Assembly: GCA_029465975.1 (NCBI GenBank)
Contig: CM055755.1
Coordinates: 1,169,930-1,233,929 of the forward strand
Direction: 5' to 3'
DNA from: Dallia pectoralis
Lineage: Eukaryota; Chordata; Actinopteri; Esociformes; Umbridae
DNA: 64,000 nucleotides
The notes beneath the pieces were generated by a model. It was not told the DNA's origin. It searched no databases and saw only the letters and a list, made by a program, of their open reading frames with translations. The first letter of the stretch is position 1. The number at the start of each line of letters is the position of its first letter. This document shows positions 48,377 through 60,402 of the stretch, in pieces. The position numbers and the translations under genes are program-made.

Positions 48377-49151
48377 GTGGACAGGGGTCATCATGGGCAC
48401 TACCAACAGGGTGGACAGGGGTCATCATGGGCACTACCAACAGGGTGGACAGGGGTCATCATGGGCACTACCAACAGGGTGGACAGGGGTCATCATGGGC
48501 ACTACCAACAGGGTGGACAGGGGTCATCATGGGCACTACCAACAGGGTGGACAGGGGTCATCATGGGCACTACCAACAGGGTGGACAGGGGTCATCATGG
48601 GCACTACCAACAGGGTGGACAGGGGTCATCATGGGCACTACCAACGGGGTGGACAGGGGTCATCATGGGCACTACCAACAGGGTGGACAGGGGTCATCAT
48701 GGGCACTACCAACAGGGTGGACAGGGGTCATCATGGGCACTACCAACGGGGTGGACAGGGGTCATCATGGGCACTACCAACAGGGTGGACAGGGGTCATC
48801 ATGGGCACTACCAACAGGGTGGACAGGGGTCATCATGGGCACTACCAACGGGGTGGACAGGGGTCATCATGGGCACTACCAACAGGGTGGACAGGGGTCA
48901 TCATGGGCACTACCAACGGGGTGGACAGGGGTCATCATGGGCACTACCAACAGGGTGGACAGGGGTCATCATGGGCACTACCAACAGGGTGGACAGGGGT
49001 CATCATGGGCACTACCAACAGGGTGGACAGGGGTCATCATGGGCACTACCAACGGGGTGGACAGGGGTCATCATGGGCACTACCAACAGGGTGGACAGGG
49101 GTCATCATGGGCACTACCAACAGGGTGGACAGGGGTCATCATGGGCACTCT
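48377..49151. repeat. 34-bp minisatellite (about 23 copies) derived from transposase sequence
   Basis: The unit contains gtggacaggggtcatcatgg and gcactaccaacagg, period 34 bp. Variation is almost only acagg/acggg. As 34 is not a multiple of three and stops are absent, all three plus frames are open for over 250 codons. On the minus strand the monomer includes gtgcccatgatgaccc, then ctgtccacc, which reads VPMMTPVH. This matches the VPMLTPVHR stretch I recall from the transposase of the surrounding element and is contiguous with it at 49151. Confidence 0.95.
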
Positions 49152-49457
49152 GACCGGTATGCAGATACACAGCCCCATATGCAACAGGATGTGATGCTCT
49201 GTGTGTTGTGACACATTCCTGCTGTAACCATCATTAACATGTTTGTGACCTGTTCCACTGTAGACTTCCTGTCAATTCAGACCAGACGGGAGCACCCCAC
49301 AAGCTGACTGGGAGCACCCCACAAGCCTTGTCCTTCCAGGGATGCTACGACTCAGCTGTCTGGCCATAACAATGTGACCCTCGTTATAGTCCGAGGTCTT
49401 TGTTCCTGCCCATTTCCCCTGCCACCAACACATTGACTCCAATAATTGATTGTTCAC
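49150..49457 (-). pseudogene. Tc1-like transposase, N-terminal and middle fragment
   Basis: On the minus strand, 49457-49290 reads NEGHIVMARQLSRSIPGR then TRLVGCSQSA. This matches the N-terminal helix-turn-helix of Tc1-like transposases (pattern: F.KGQIVMAR.LG.SIS.TA.LVGCS..AV). Towards 49150 the DNA gttaatgatggttacagcag, tcacaacacacagagcatc and catatggggctgtgtatctg resembles the second DNA-binding region (HTVHRSLLRMGLRSRRP-like), then enters the array. Part between the two regions is missing, with a 24-bp local duplication (gggagcaccccacaagc twice at 49288-49326). The catalytic domain is absent, so it is inactive. Confidence 0.7.
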
Positions 49458-49560
49458 TCACCATCTAATCTACCCATAGTTTGACATGTGCCCTTGTTAG
49501 GAGATGAACAATGTTATTCGCTTCACCTGCTGTGACAATGTTTTGGCTTTATCACGGTAC

Positions 49561-50192
49561 ATTTAAAGTTTAAACTAGGTTCTAATTGCCCATTTAAAGT
49601 GATCTTCTGTACAAGTATAATGATATAATGTATCAGTGTACACAATAAGCAGTTACAATATGAAATATATCAACCTTGCTTTTTCCACCAATCCATATTA
49701 GAGTCTCTATTAAAGTGAAATGTGTCTAACGATATGAAACGATCCAACCTCTCGGTGGACTTTGTCAAGGCTCTGTTTCTCAGCGAGAGACAAGGACACT
49801 TACTGATCCTCACTGAAGTACTAAATACAAACATTGTGGAATGAAGGCAATCAGATAAACATGTAACGTTTTGTTACGGCAGAAATAGCGAATAATTTAA
49901 GTCACAATTTGACATTGGATGTGACACATTTGTGGGTGCAAATCTTACTTTTCCTGTCTTGCTTTTTTCTGACTGGTCAAACTATGCTTTCATCACAGGA
50001 TATAATGTTAAGGAATCACCATCTGTGGGATTCTGTCTGTGGAACAAAGTATTGCCTCTGTGCGTTGAAAGATGAATGAGGACTTCTCTTGTTAGTGGTT
50101 CTGCATTTGAAGCTGATAGCCCACAGGTAACCCCAGTTAAATGAATGTAAATCACACTTGATAAACAGACAACACAACCCAGGCTTGAGACA
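49561..50192. other. Unique AT-rich DNA, no gene seen
   Basis: No repeats or convincing frames. Confidence 0.4.
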
Positions 50193-50315
50193 ACATACAT
50201 CTAAAGTACATTGTCATACATCTAAAGTATCGTGTCATACATCTCAAGTACCATGTCATACATCTAAAGTATCGTGTCATACATCTCAAGTACCATGTCA
50301 TACATCTCAAGTACA
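50193..50315. repeat. 21-bp tandem repeat arranged as 42-bp dimers (about 6 copies)
   Basis: The unit contains catacatctaaagtaccatg (with variants cgtg and ctcaag). The two forms, ctaaagtatcgtg and ctcaagtaccatg, alternate. Confidence 0.93.
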
Positions 50316-52395
50316 TCTCATCTTTCCATTCCAAACCACATTAGAGACTGTCTCTGACCACTTCCCCGCTCACTTTTCTCCTTGTGTTATTTCTAACGGA
50401 GTCCCTCATGGCTTAGTTGTAGTCCTGCTTTTGTTATCTAATGGAATCCCAAAAGTACAACCCACTGCACTGTGTTTGGACACGCCTCCTTATCTGTCTG
50501 ACCACACCCTCTCATGACGTGCAGACACCGTGAAAACCCCCAGAGTTGAGTGTTTTAATGTGTCTAAGTGCTTAACCAAATAAACATGGGTCAGATACAA
50601 CAAGCTATTAGCTTGTCCAAATACAATAGTGCTCATAGGGTGAAATGGTTTGTTTTTTACTCAATTCTAAAGTTATCTGCCATACAACAGTTATCAACTT
50701 AACCTTCCTCCTAGCTCATTCCAATTTAGAGGGCAATTTCAACCAAAATAATTATGCAATAGCTACAATCTCCCCTATTCCAAACTTCCCAATCGTATTC
50801 CTCAAGAGTCCAGAGTGTGTTTACAAATCTAATGTGATCACTCTAAATATTTCATATTTTCCTAAAACATGCAAGGCAAAGAAAGTAATATGTAAACAGC
50901 ATAGGCAAAGTCAGCCAGATTTATTCACTAACAGATAAACACAAAATTAAAATTATGCTAATAACCCCTGAAGTCTCATCATAATATTTAACGTCTCAGG
51001 ATTTCTTTCGAGGGCACCCTTGTCACCACAAAGTGTCCTACTATAGACCAGATCTTATGGGGCGCTGGCAAAAGAAACAATTTAAAACCCAATTTCCTGC
51101 ATATAAAACTCGTCGATAATATGCACATTGCCTACAGTACAGCATTAACATCCACAAATCCATTATATTTTAACGGTAATGTCTATTTCCTTCTGGAAAC
51201 CAAGTAGGTACTACATTGAAAATGAATCTAGGCAGTAAATGTTGAGGGTTATGTGAGTTGATTCGCAGGATGATGGCAGTAAGTGAAAGCTTTCTAACAC
51301 ACAGTGACATTTCACAAACACACTTAGGCCCAGGCGGTACTTCCTGTGACAAACACAAAGGTAACATCAAAATTAAATAAACATCAATCTATTTTAAGAG
51401 AACTGGCACGGAACTGCCTCCTCAGAAAGTGTTCAGTTCAGTGTACCTAGGAAGGCTGTGGGCGGAGCCACAGGCGAGGTAAACACACCCGCATCTCATT
51501 TATTTACACGTCAGACATTCTACAGGCTCACTGTTAATGCATTTATTTAAGGAATATAAACACAGGAACAGTACATGTACCAGACATTATGAAAAGGCTA
51601 CCAACATAATAAATGCCTGAATAGCTTAACAAAAATTAACTAATTCAAATATCCAGTGACACTGCTTTCCTGACTTTAGGGGAAAGCCAGTCCACCATTT
51701 GGTTTGCAGAAAATAACATAGACTGGGCCAAGTGGGAGATGTCCTGGCGTTAAGGTGGGAAAGACACATGTGAAGGAGAACACAACAAAAAAACACAGAA
51801 TAAAGTAACAATAAATTCTACAAAAATAAATAAATAAAAAGAGACCAGAGGTGGTAGAACAAAGAGTTTGGATACGGATGTAGAGTTGTGAGCACACCTG
51901 ACGTAGAGATGAGCAGTTCACCTTATAGCTCTGAGGACAACCAGCAGCCTCTATTAGTGGATGTTGTAACACAGAATTACTGGAGTGTTAAGAGAAGAAA
52001 GGTGACATGGGAGCTCCACACTTGGTTTACTGCCATCAGGCTTCCCTGAGGGCAGCGGAATTAAACACCAAACGGCTGGTCTGGCAGACAAGCATTAAGC
52101 CCAGACCTGGATTAAAACAAAATATCAATATAAATCTCTATGGAACCCGAGCGGTAACTCCAGGGCTGCACTTAATCTGTGTCAGTGAAAGTGGCTCTGA
52201 TGTTTTGACCCCAGGCAAGGTGCTGCATGTTACCAATGAATAATAATATGTATTCTATGGACTCCAAAGGGCTCTTAGCCCAACGTAGATTAATGGCGTA
52301 GTCAAATACAGGAAGCAGCAGAGGACATGGATAATTAGATAGAGCAGAGGTTAGGGTCTACGATAGAGCAAACAGCCAAGAGGTTTTCCGATACA
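50316..52395. other. Unique AT-rich DNA, no gene recognised
   Basis: Frames of 60-120 codons (for example 50158-50517 plus, 51676-51972 minus, 52007-52243 plus) have no recognisable domain. No tandem arrays in this 2 kb. Confidence 0.4.
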
Positions 52396-52397
52396 GG

Positions 52398-52454
52398 AAA
52401 TAGATTTTGTATCTGTAAGTCGTTTTGGATAGGAGCATCTGCTAAGTGACTAAA
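52398..52454 (+). mobile_element. SINE 3' tail relic
   Basis: gtatctgtaagtcgttttgg then ataggagcatctgctaagtg and actaaaa closely resembles the shared 3' tail of salmonid and other fish SINEs (ctgtaagtcgctctggataa, gagcgtctgctaaatgac). The tRNA-like head is missing. Confidence 0.7.
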
Positions 52455-52498
52455 ACCGGGTAAACGGTTGACTGGAAAGTTGTGTTGGTTCATGTTCG

Positions 52499-52778
52499 AC
52501 CTGGGAACTTCTGACCTGGGAACATCTGATCTGGGAACATCTGACCTGGGAACATCTGACCTGGGAACATCTGACCTGGGAACTTCTGACCTGGGAACAT
52601 CTGACCTGGGAACTTCTGACCTGGGAACATCTGACCTTGGGAACTTCTGACCTAGACACAACTGACCTGGGAACATCTGACCTGGGAACATCTGACCTGG
52701 AAACATCTGACCTGGGAACATCTGATCTGGGAACATATGACTTGGGAACTTCTCACCTGAGACCATCTGACCTGAGAA
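52499..52778. repeat. 15-bp minisatellite (about 18 copies)
   Basis: The unit gaacatctgacctgg plus g has period 15 bp. Variants are catct/cttct. One insertion (ccttggg) near 52635 and decay occur on the right side. The pentapeptide frame (GTSDL) is an artefact. Confidence 0.95.
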
Positions 52779-52799
52779 ACAAACTAGGGTCCGTAGCAC

Positions 52800-54680
52800 A
52801 GTGCTCTAAGTTCAGATCCATAACGAGATGAATTATTAAGTTGTTGTTTTTTAAAGTCAACCAACATTTTGACAAATTCAGTCAGCGGCTCCACAGAGAA
52901 GTGAACAAAAAAATTGTGCATACTTTATTGTCACTGAAAAAAACATAAACTGGCAGATTCTTTGGATAATGTTTAGACCACAGGAATTGACTAACGATGC
53001 TGTAGGGTTAGAGAATCATTTGCATAATTCCCAGGGTGACTTTCAAGTGAATTAGAGTGAGTTACGAGTACCAACCATGACTGCTTGCTTGTGACAGAGA
53101 CATGATAATAAAAATAGTCTTGGCGTTGGTTAAACTCTGATAAATAAACCAACAATGACACTCTATTATAACACTGAGTCTCTAGGCAGGGTTCATTTAT
53201 TTCCTGAGTTGTGTCCTAGAGAGATGCTGTGGTCTGAAACTCTGCCTTTGGTGAATATGTTCTGCGAAAGCGTGGGTTTCAATGCAGCCTAAAGCTATTT
53301 CAGAAAACACTCTCTTCTATTTCACGGCTTTACTGCCCAATAAAGCATGGAAATGCCCATATATGTAAAAGAAATATCCTGAATATAAAACATACATACA
53401 TACAACATACATGGTCAATATGCTCTACAGATTTTCCTTCAAGAGCCTTGATAAGACAAGTCTGAACTGAAAGTTTATTTACTTGGCAAGAATAGAAACC
53501 ATGTTGCCATACAGAAGGTCCCTTTCCACGTTTCTTCATACCACACTTGTGGATACTCGGTTTACTGCAGTAACAATCAAATGTCAGTCTCAAAGAAAAA
53601 ATGTTCAAGACAGCAGGAAATTGGATTGTGAATAATTCTGTCTTCATTTCCAAGAGGTGGGTAATTAAAATGTTCCTTCTCAGGGCACCAGACATGGACG
53701 GTTCAGCCAGACGAAGTCACTGTGAACGTCCCTGTTTGCTATTCTACCTCCACCCAGTTGGGTTCTGACCATGTGAGTGTTCCTGGTCACTGTGATACAT
53801 TTAGCGTTAGCGTCTGTCTGCTTAATCCCAGTCAGAATTAGGTAGCGTGCCCGCTAGCACTGGTTGAAAAGATGTTGAGAAGACATTGAGAAGATGTATG
53901 ACGTTGAGAAGATGCGGAAAATGTGAAGACGTTACTTGGTGTATGTACCTGGCTGCTAGTGCTGAGGGGATGAACCTTATAAAGTCACGTTAATCATTGA
54001 GTGTCTCTCGATTTTCAAAATACAGGCCCACTTTTTTAATTCTGTCTCAGTGTCTGGCATCAGTTAGTAAAACATACAGACACACAGGAACCTGCAAATA
54101 CAGGTGTGTAGTTATCTGCTTTCAAGACAACACAGGGTATAAAGGCCACCATCGTCTGTCTGGATTTATTTTGTTCACAAAACACCCCTAATAGAGAACT
54201 GACAATTCAGTTAGATGGAATTTTACTAAGGATATCTGTTGACAAGTATTTTCACAAATAAAATAACTGAAATTCTAGTTAATGCAATCCAGGTAGGGTA
54301 TTGTAAAAATGTAATTTTCAATTGCAATTAAACAATTAATCAGTTGCGTATATATATAAATAACTTTTTTGAATTCCTATAATTAAGTCCACCGCACACC
54401 AGCCTCTGTCAGCTCTGTCAGAAAGTGTCTGGAACTATCTTCCCATATGTAGGCTATGTCACAAATAGGATAATAGCCGTGTGCTTCTGTGAAGTAAATG
54501 CTGTGTTTATCCACGTCTTTCAAAGCAAACCAGACTGCAGAGGGAAGAGTGAGCGTTTATAATACCACCTGCCCTGTAGAAATAAGACCACTCTAAACCG
54601 TATGGAGCACTTAACAGCGGGGCTTCCACTGGATGGACTGACACCAGGTCTCAGTGAATGGTCATACACACAAGCACTCC
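52800..54680. other. Unique DNA, one 121-codon minus-strand frame of unknown status
   Basis: The frame at 53330-53695 (minus) starts MSGALRRNILITHLLEMK and contains CGMKKRGKGPSVWQHGFYSC, with balanced composition and several cysteines. I recognise no family, and there is no supporting splice or promoter context. The rest of the region has only a short gaagatgttgagaag repeat at about 53868-53925. Confidence 0.3.
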
Positions 54681-54684
54681 TTAC

Positions 54685-54691
54685 TCTCTCG

Positions 54692-54738
<47 letters not shown>
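54685..54738. repeat. (CT)n microsatellite
   Basis: About 50 bp of ct dinucleotides with one ttt interruption, passing into a tctgtctgtctc stretch. Confidence 0.95.
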
Positions 54739-54743
<5 letters not shown>

Positions 54744-54840
54744 TTACACATCTGTCTGTCTCTTCTTTTATCTCTCCATCTCACGCTTTATATCTCTCTC
54801 TCTCACATGTACACACTTATTAAACGCTTGCATCAACCGA

Positions 54841-56248
54841 CCACACTGTTACTATTCCACAGCACACTCTTACTATTCCACATCACACGCTAACTATTCC
54901 ACATCACACTCTAACTATTCAACACCACACTCTAACTATTCCACATCACACTCTTATTATTCCACATCACACTCTTACTATTCCACAGCACACTCTTACT
55001 ATTCCACATCACACTCTTATTATTCCACATCACACTCTTACTATTCCACAGCACACTCTTACTATTCCACATCACACTCTCACTATTCCACATAACACTC
55101 GTACTATTCCACATACCACTCTAACTATTCCACATCACACTCAAACTATTCCACATCAAACTCTTAGTATTCCACATCACTCTCTCGCTATTCCACATCA
55201 CACTCTCACTATTCCACATAACACTTGTACTATTCCACACCACACTCTCACTATACAACATAACACTCGTACTATTCCACACCACACTCTAACTATTCCA
55301 CATCACACTCTTACTATTCCACATCACACTCTAACTATTCCACATCACACTCTAACTATTCCACACCACACTCTAACTATTCCACATCACACTCTAACTA
55401 TTCCACACCACACTCTAACTATTCCACATCACACTCTAACTATTCCACATCACACTCTAACTATTCCACATCACACTCTAACTATTCCACACCACACTCT
55501 AACTATTCCACATCACACTCTTACTATTCCACATCACACTCTTACTATTCCACATCACACTCTTACTATTCCACATCACACTCTTACTATTCCACATCAC
55601 ACTCTAACTATTCCATATCACACTCTCACTATTCCACATCACACTCTCACTATTCCACATAACACTCTTACTATTGCACATCACACTCTCACTATTCCAC
55701 ATAACACTCTTACTATTCCACATAACACTCTTACTATTCCACATCACACTCTTACTATTCCACATCATACTCTAACTATTCCACATCACACTCTCACTAT
55801 TCCACATAACACTCTTACTATTGCACATCACACTCTCACTATTCCACATAACACTCTTACTATTGCACATCACACTCTCACTATTCCACATCACACTCTC
55901 ACTATTCCACATAACACTCTTACTATTGCACATCACACTCTCACTATTCCACATAACACTCTTACTATTCCACATAACACTCTTACTATTCCACATAACA
56001 CTCTTACTATTGCACATCACACTCTCACTATTCCACATAACACTCTTACTATTCCACATAACACTCTTACTATTCCACATAACACACTCACTATTCCACA
56101 TAACACTCTTACTATTCCACATAACACTCTTACTATTCCACATCACACTCTCACTATTCCACATAACACTCTTACTATTCCACATAACACTCTTACTATT
56201 CCACATAACACTCTTACTATTCCACATAACACACTTACTATTCAACAT
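54841..56248. repeat. 21-bp minisatellite (about 67 copies)
   Basis: The unit actattccacatcacactct has period 21 bp. Variants are cttact/ctaact/ctcact, catcac/cataac/caccac, and ttcc/ttgc. The right third is dominated by cataac and ttgc copies. The left part is more heterogeneous. Heptapeptide frames (minus strand WNSKSVM) are by-products. Confidence 0.96.
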
Positions 56249-56748
56249 CAATATGTGTCGTTTGGCTGCAACAACAAACTGAGTCTGAAGCAACAGTCTT
56301 TATTATTCTCTTGTCTATCCTATAATAAACGCACCCACAACCAGTAGACAATATACCCTATATATCCTATATGTGAGTCCGCAGAACAGGCGCTGGGATT
56401 TATTAAAATGCATTTACAATAAATTACATCTCTGTCACCTGATAAATCATTTTGTACCTGGATTAAGTGCAATATGCACTGTTCAGATTATTGTAGTGAA
56501 ACTTGTGATGTGATCATCAATTAACGCTTTTATGTGAAACATATCTTTAGTCTACATATAATATGACACTAATATTATAATTATTGTGTAATATTTATCC
56601 AGGTATTTAACCCATGTGGGTCTGATTGCAGTAATGAACTTATTCTGTCCCAGTGGAGCTCCTGGTTCCTCTAATAACCAGTTATTCACACATCTGGTAT
56701 CTATTAAACATCACCATATAAACATGTAAAGTATTAATATTTACTGAC
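56249..56748. other. Unique AT-rich DNA
   Basis: No repeats. It could be intronic if the neighbouring CpG-rich patch is an exon. Confidence 0.35.
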
Positions 56749-57091
56749 CTCCAGAAGCAACCCGTTGTTTCACCAGACTGGTTCCAGATCAGTCTGATAA
56801 CAGACCCCCGGACCCTCTGAATGCCAGAGGAGCGTGGTTCCGACCGGTACCTCCTCAGTCTCTATACATCCCTGATCCTTCACTCCATCCGTGGTCGAGT
56901 CCTGGTGTCGATTTCACCCCCGACGGTTGTCTCCTGGTGTTCTCCTTTTCCCAACACTTCTGGAACCGTCTGAACGCCGTTTGAAGCGATGACAATTCCG
57001 GTGTTTGACTCCTGACTGCTCCTCCTGACTCCTCAGCCGCGTATGTTCTGCAGCAGCGTGTTGGTGCGCCCTGTGGTAGAGCCGTAATCAC
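56749..57091 (-). promoter_or_regulatory. CpG-rich patch, possible minus-strand promoter/first exon
   Basis: About 19 CpG dinucleotides lie in roughly 280 bp (56805-57091), far denser than the rest of the window. A 78-codon minus frame begins at 57091 (MITALPQGAPTRCCRTYAAE) and ends at 56855, non-repetitive and rich in Arg, Ser and Gly. Just beyond, on the minus strand, gcttctggag|gtcagtaa at 56749/56748 fits a splice donor. A CpG-rich 5' exon of a gene extending to the left of the window would look like this. No downstream exon was identified. Confidence 0.3.
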
Positions 57092-57094
57092 TGA

Positions 57095-58415
57095 GCTCCC
57101 TACCTCACACTCCCTACCTCACATCTCACTCGTTACACACCCTACCTCACATCTCACTCGTTACACACCCTACCTCACATCTCACTCGTTCTCACACACC
57201 CTACCTCACATCTCACGTCACCCTACCTCACATCTCACTCGTTACACACCCTACCTCACATCTCACTCGTTACACACCCTACCTCACATCTCACTCGTTA
57301 CACACCCTACCTCACATCACACTCGTTACACACCCTACCTCACATCTCACATCACACTCGTTACACACCCTACCTCACATCTCACTCGTTACACACCCTA
57401 CCTCACATCTCACTCGTTACACACCCTACCTCACATCTCACTCGTTACACCCTACCTCACATCTCACTCCTACACATCTCACTCGTTACACACCCTACCT
57501 CACATCTCACTCGTTACACACCATCTCACTCGTTACACCTCACCCTACCTCACATCTCACTCGTTACACCTCACATACCTCACCCCTACTCACATCTCAC
57601 TCGTTATACACCCTACCTCACATCTCACTCGTTACACACCCTACCTCACATCCCACTCGTTACACACCCTTCCTCACATCTCACTCGTTACACACCCTAC
57701 CTCACATCTCACTCGTTACACACCCTACCTCACATCTCACTCGTTACACACCCTACCTCACATCTTACTCGTTACACACCCTTCCTCACATCTCACTCGT
57801 TACACACCCTACCTCACATCCCACTCGTTACACACCCTACCTCACATCCCACTCGTTACACACCCTTCCTCACATCTCACTCGTTACACACCCTACCTCA
57901 CATCTCACACCCTACCTCCACTCACACCCTACCTCACATCTCACTCGTTACACACCCTCTCACCTCACATCTCACTCGTTACACACCCTACCTCACATCT
58001 CACTCGTTACACATACTCACATCTCCTCATCTCACTACACACCCTACCTCACATCTCACTCGTTACACACCCTACCTCACATCTCACTCGTTACACACCC
58101 TACCTCACATCTCACTCGTTACACACCCTACCTCACATCTCACTCGTTACACACCCTACCTCACATCTCACTCGTTACACACCCTACCTCACATCTCACT
58201 CGTTACACACCCTACCTCACATCTCACTCGTTACACACCTTACCTCACATCTCACTCGTTACACACCCTACCTCACATCTCACTCGTTACACACCCTACC
58301 TCACATCTCACTCGTTACACACCCTACCTCACATCTCACTCGTTACACACCCTACCTCACATCTCACTCGTTACACACCCTACCTCACATCTCACTCGTT
58401 ACACACCCTACCCCA
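57095..58415. repeat. 28-bp minisatellite (about 47 copies)
   Basis: The unit ctacctcacatctcactcgt then tacacacc has period 28 bp. The left half (to about 58040) contains many truncated or fused units (for example 57210, 57460, 57520-57590, 57905-57930, 58010-58030). The right half is almost perfectly regular. Confidence 0.96.
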
Positions 58416-59718
58416 CAACCTCACATCTAGTCTTCCACCCTGGAGTTCTTCCCCTGGATTGACAGCCTTGGATGTGATGCTCCCTGCAGGCATGATCCCA
58501 TGTAGCCAGGCTCCAGTAGCCCAAAGCAAGGTGTTAAAGGACGGTAAATGCCTACTGCTGCGTGTTGTGTTTTAAAATCCTGCTGCATTCAAATTAAACG
58601 GAAATATGAATTGGTGACTTCAAACTAATATACATGTGTCTCACGGCCAGAGTGAATTGAAACGGGCTGTCTGTTATTGCTACTGAAACGTTCAGAACCT
58701 AATTGATACAGGTGATGTGGGGGAAGTACACTTATATGATATAATGACCCCGATTCCTGATGCATTAGAACCCGCAGGAACCTCGTTCTGAGCCACTTTG
58801 GACAGTGTGGAACACACTAGGCAATAAACCACACTTGATATACATGTGAACATCATCAAGGACAATCTAATATTGTATATTTAACAGAAATAACACTTCC
58901 TGGTCGTAGATGTATTTAAAACAGAACATCCTATATGTAATATGCTAATATTATTGTTCCTCCCCATTTTCTAACCTTTGGTGTGTGGCACAAACAAGAG
59001 GACAAATTGGTAAAATCCCCAAGTTTCTTAATCGCTTACTCAAACAGGCGTTTTAGAAAAACAATGGCACAGTGCGTAGTCTAATCTATCAAGCAGACAT
59101 CCCCGGCCACCAAACACTAAACAAAATGATTCATGAACTAGGTGCATCAAAACCTGAATGCTGATTGGTTGAACGCAACAAAACGGACGTATAGAAATAC
59201 ATTTAGGATCCAATGAACACCCTTTTACTGCTGTCCTTTATTTATTTTTAAATTTATCTTGTAGATGTAGAATAATTGAAAGGGATTTTTTTTATATTTC
59301 TCAGACTTTGTAATTTGCCTAATTGTCATGGTGCCTGTCTTCTACATGTTGCTTATCAGTTTCATGTGCTGGTTGTGACTTTTTATATTAAAAAATATGC
59401 ATGAGGCGCCTTCAATATTGCATGTCTTTTATTTGATTTAAAACCCACACTGCTACCAATAAGAAATGGTTAAAAATAACAACAAAGATATGAATTAAAT
59501 GAAAACGTTTTCTCTCTTCTGTGCTATAAATTTGGCTAATGTGCTTTTGTGTGGCATTTCATATATTGAATGTGAGCTCCAAATGTGCTTCATGGCACAT
59601 TTCTGACGGTAATGTTCTAACCATACACAGACATTTCCAAGACATTGTGTCTTTTACAGTAATGTACTGTATTCAGCAGAGCCAGTGTGATTTTGTTTTT
59701 TATACAGCAATTCACCAG
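58416..59718. other. Unique AT-rich DNA, no gene seen
   Basis: No arrays and no convincing frames. Confidence 0.4.
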
Positions 59719-60402
59719 TGCTTCACCAGGTCTCACCATCTGCCATGGAGTCACGATGGAGTCTGAGGATCTAGAAGCTATCGTGCTTCACCAGGTCTAA
59801 ACCATCTGCCATGGAGTCACGATGGAGTCTGAGGATCTAGAAGCTATCGTGCTTCACCAGGTCTAAACCATCTGCCATGGAGTCACGATGGAGTCTGAGG
59901 ATCTAGAAGCTATCGTGCTTCACCAGGTCTAAACCATCTGCCATGGAGTCACGATGGAGTCTGAGGATCTAGAAGCTATCGTGCTTCACCAGGTCTAAAC
60001 CATCTGCCATGGAGTCACGATGGAGTCTGAAGATCTAGAAGCTATAGTGCTTCACCAGGTCTAAACCATCTGCCATGGAGTCACGATGGAGTCTGAGGAT
60101 CTAGAAGCTATAGTGCTTCACCAGGTCTCACCATCTGCCATGGAGTCACGATGGAGTCTGAAGATCTAGAAGCTATAGTGCTTCACCAGGTCTCACCATC
60201 TGCCATGGAGTCACGATGGAGTCTGAGGATCTAGAAGCTATCGTGCTTCACCAGGTCTCACCATCTGCCATGGAGTCACGATGGAGTCTGAAGATCTAGA
60301 AGCTATAGTGCTTCACCAGGTCTAAACCATCTGCCATGGAGTCACGATGGAGTCTGAGGATCTAGAAGCTATAGTGCTTCACCAGGTCTCACCATCTGCC
60401 AT
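59719..60402. repeat. 65/66-bp minisatellite (about 10.5 copies)
   Basis: The unit contains gtgcttcaccaggtctaaac, catctgccatggagtcacg and atggagtctgaggatctag. Variants are tctaaacc/tctcacc (changing the length), gaggat/gaagat and tatcg/tatag. The left flank (aattcaccagtgcttcacc) shows where the first slippage could have occurred. Confidence 0.96.

Larger units (their letters stand above)
48320..49560 (-). mobile_element. Tc1/mariner-like element, deleted, with a minisatellite inside
   Basis: The left end reads tatatacacactgaccagcc then atactattatgacc. The right end, reverse-complemented, reads gtgataaagccaaaacattg then tcacagcaggtgaag. Both resemble the ends of a widespread fish Tc1-like element whose ends I recall as cactgaccagccataacatt and catgtcaxtggtcataatg. 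On the minus strand, transposase sequence runs from the right end inwards (N-terminal helix-turn-helix at 49457-49290, then a middle part at 49240-49150) to the point where the 34-bp array begins. After the array only ttttcttttacatca and the left end remain. The C-terminal catalytic part is deleted. Confidence 0.75.

Noticed and set aside
48297..49211. Three overlapping plus-strand frames of about 255-304 codons
   Set aside because: They are produced by the 34-bp array in all three frames. The real ancestral coding direction is minus (transposase).
53330..53695. 121-codon minus-strand frame as a gene
   Set aside because: No family recognised, no regulatory or splice context, and low-probability but not exceptional length. 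It is recorded within the unique region only.
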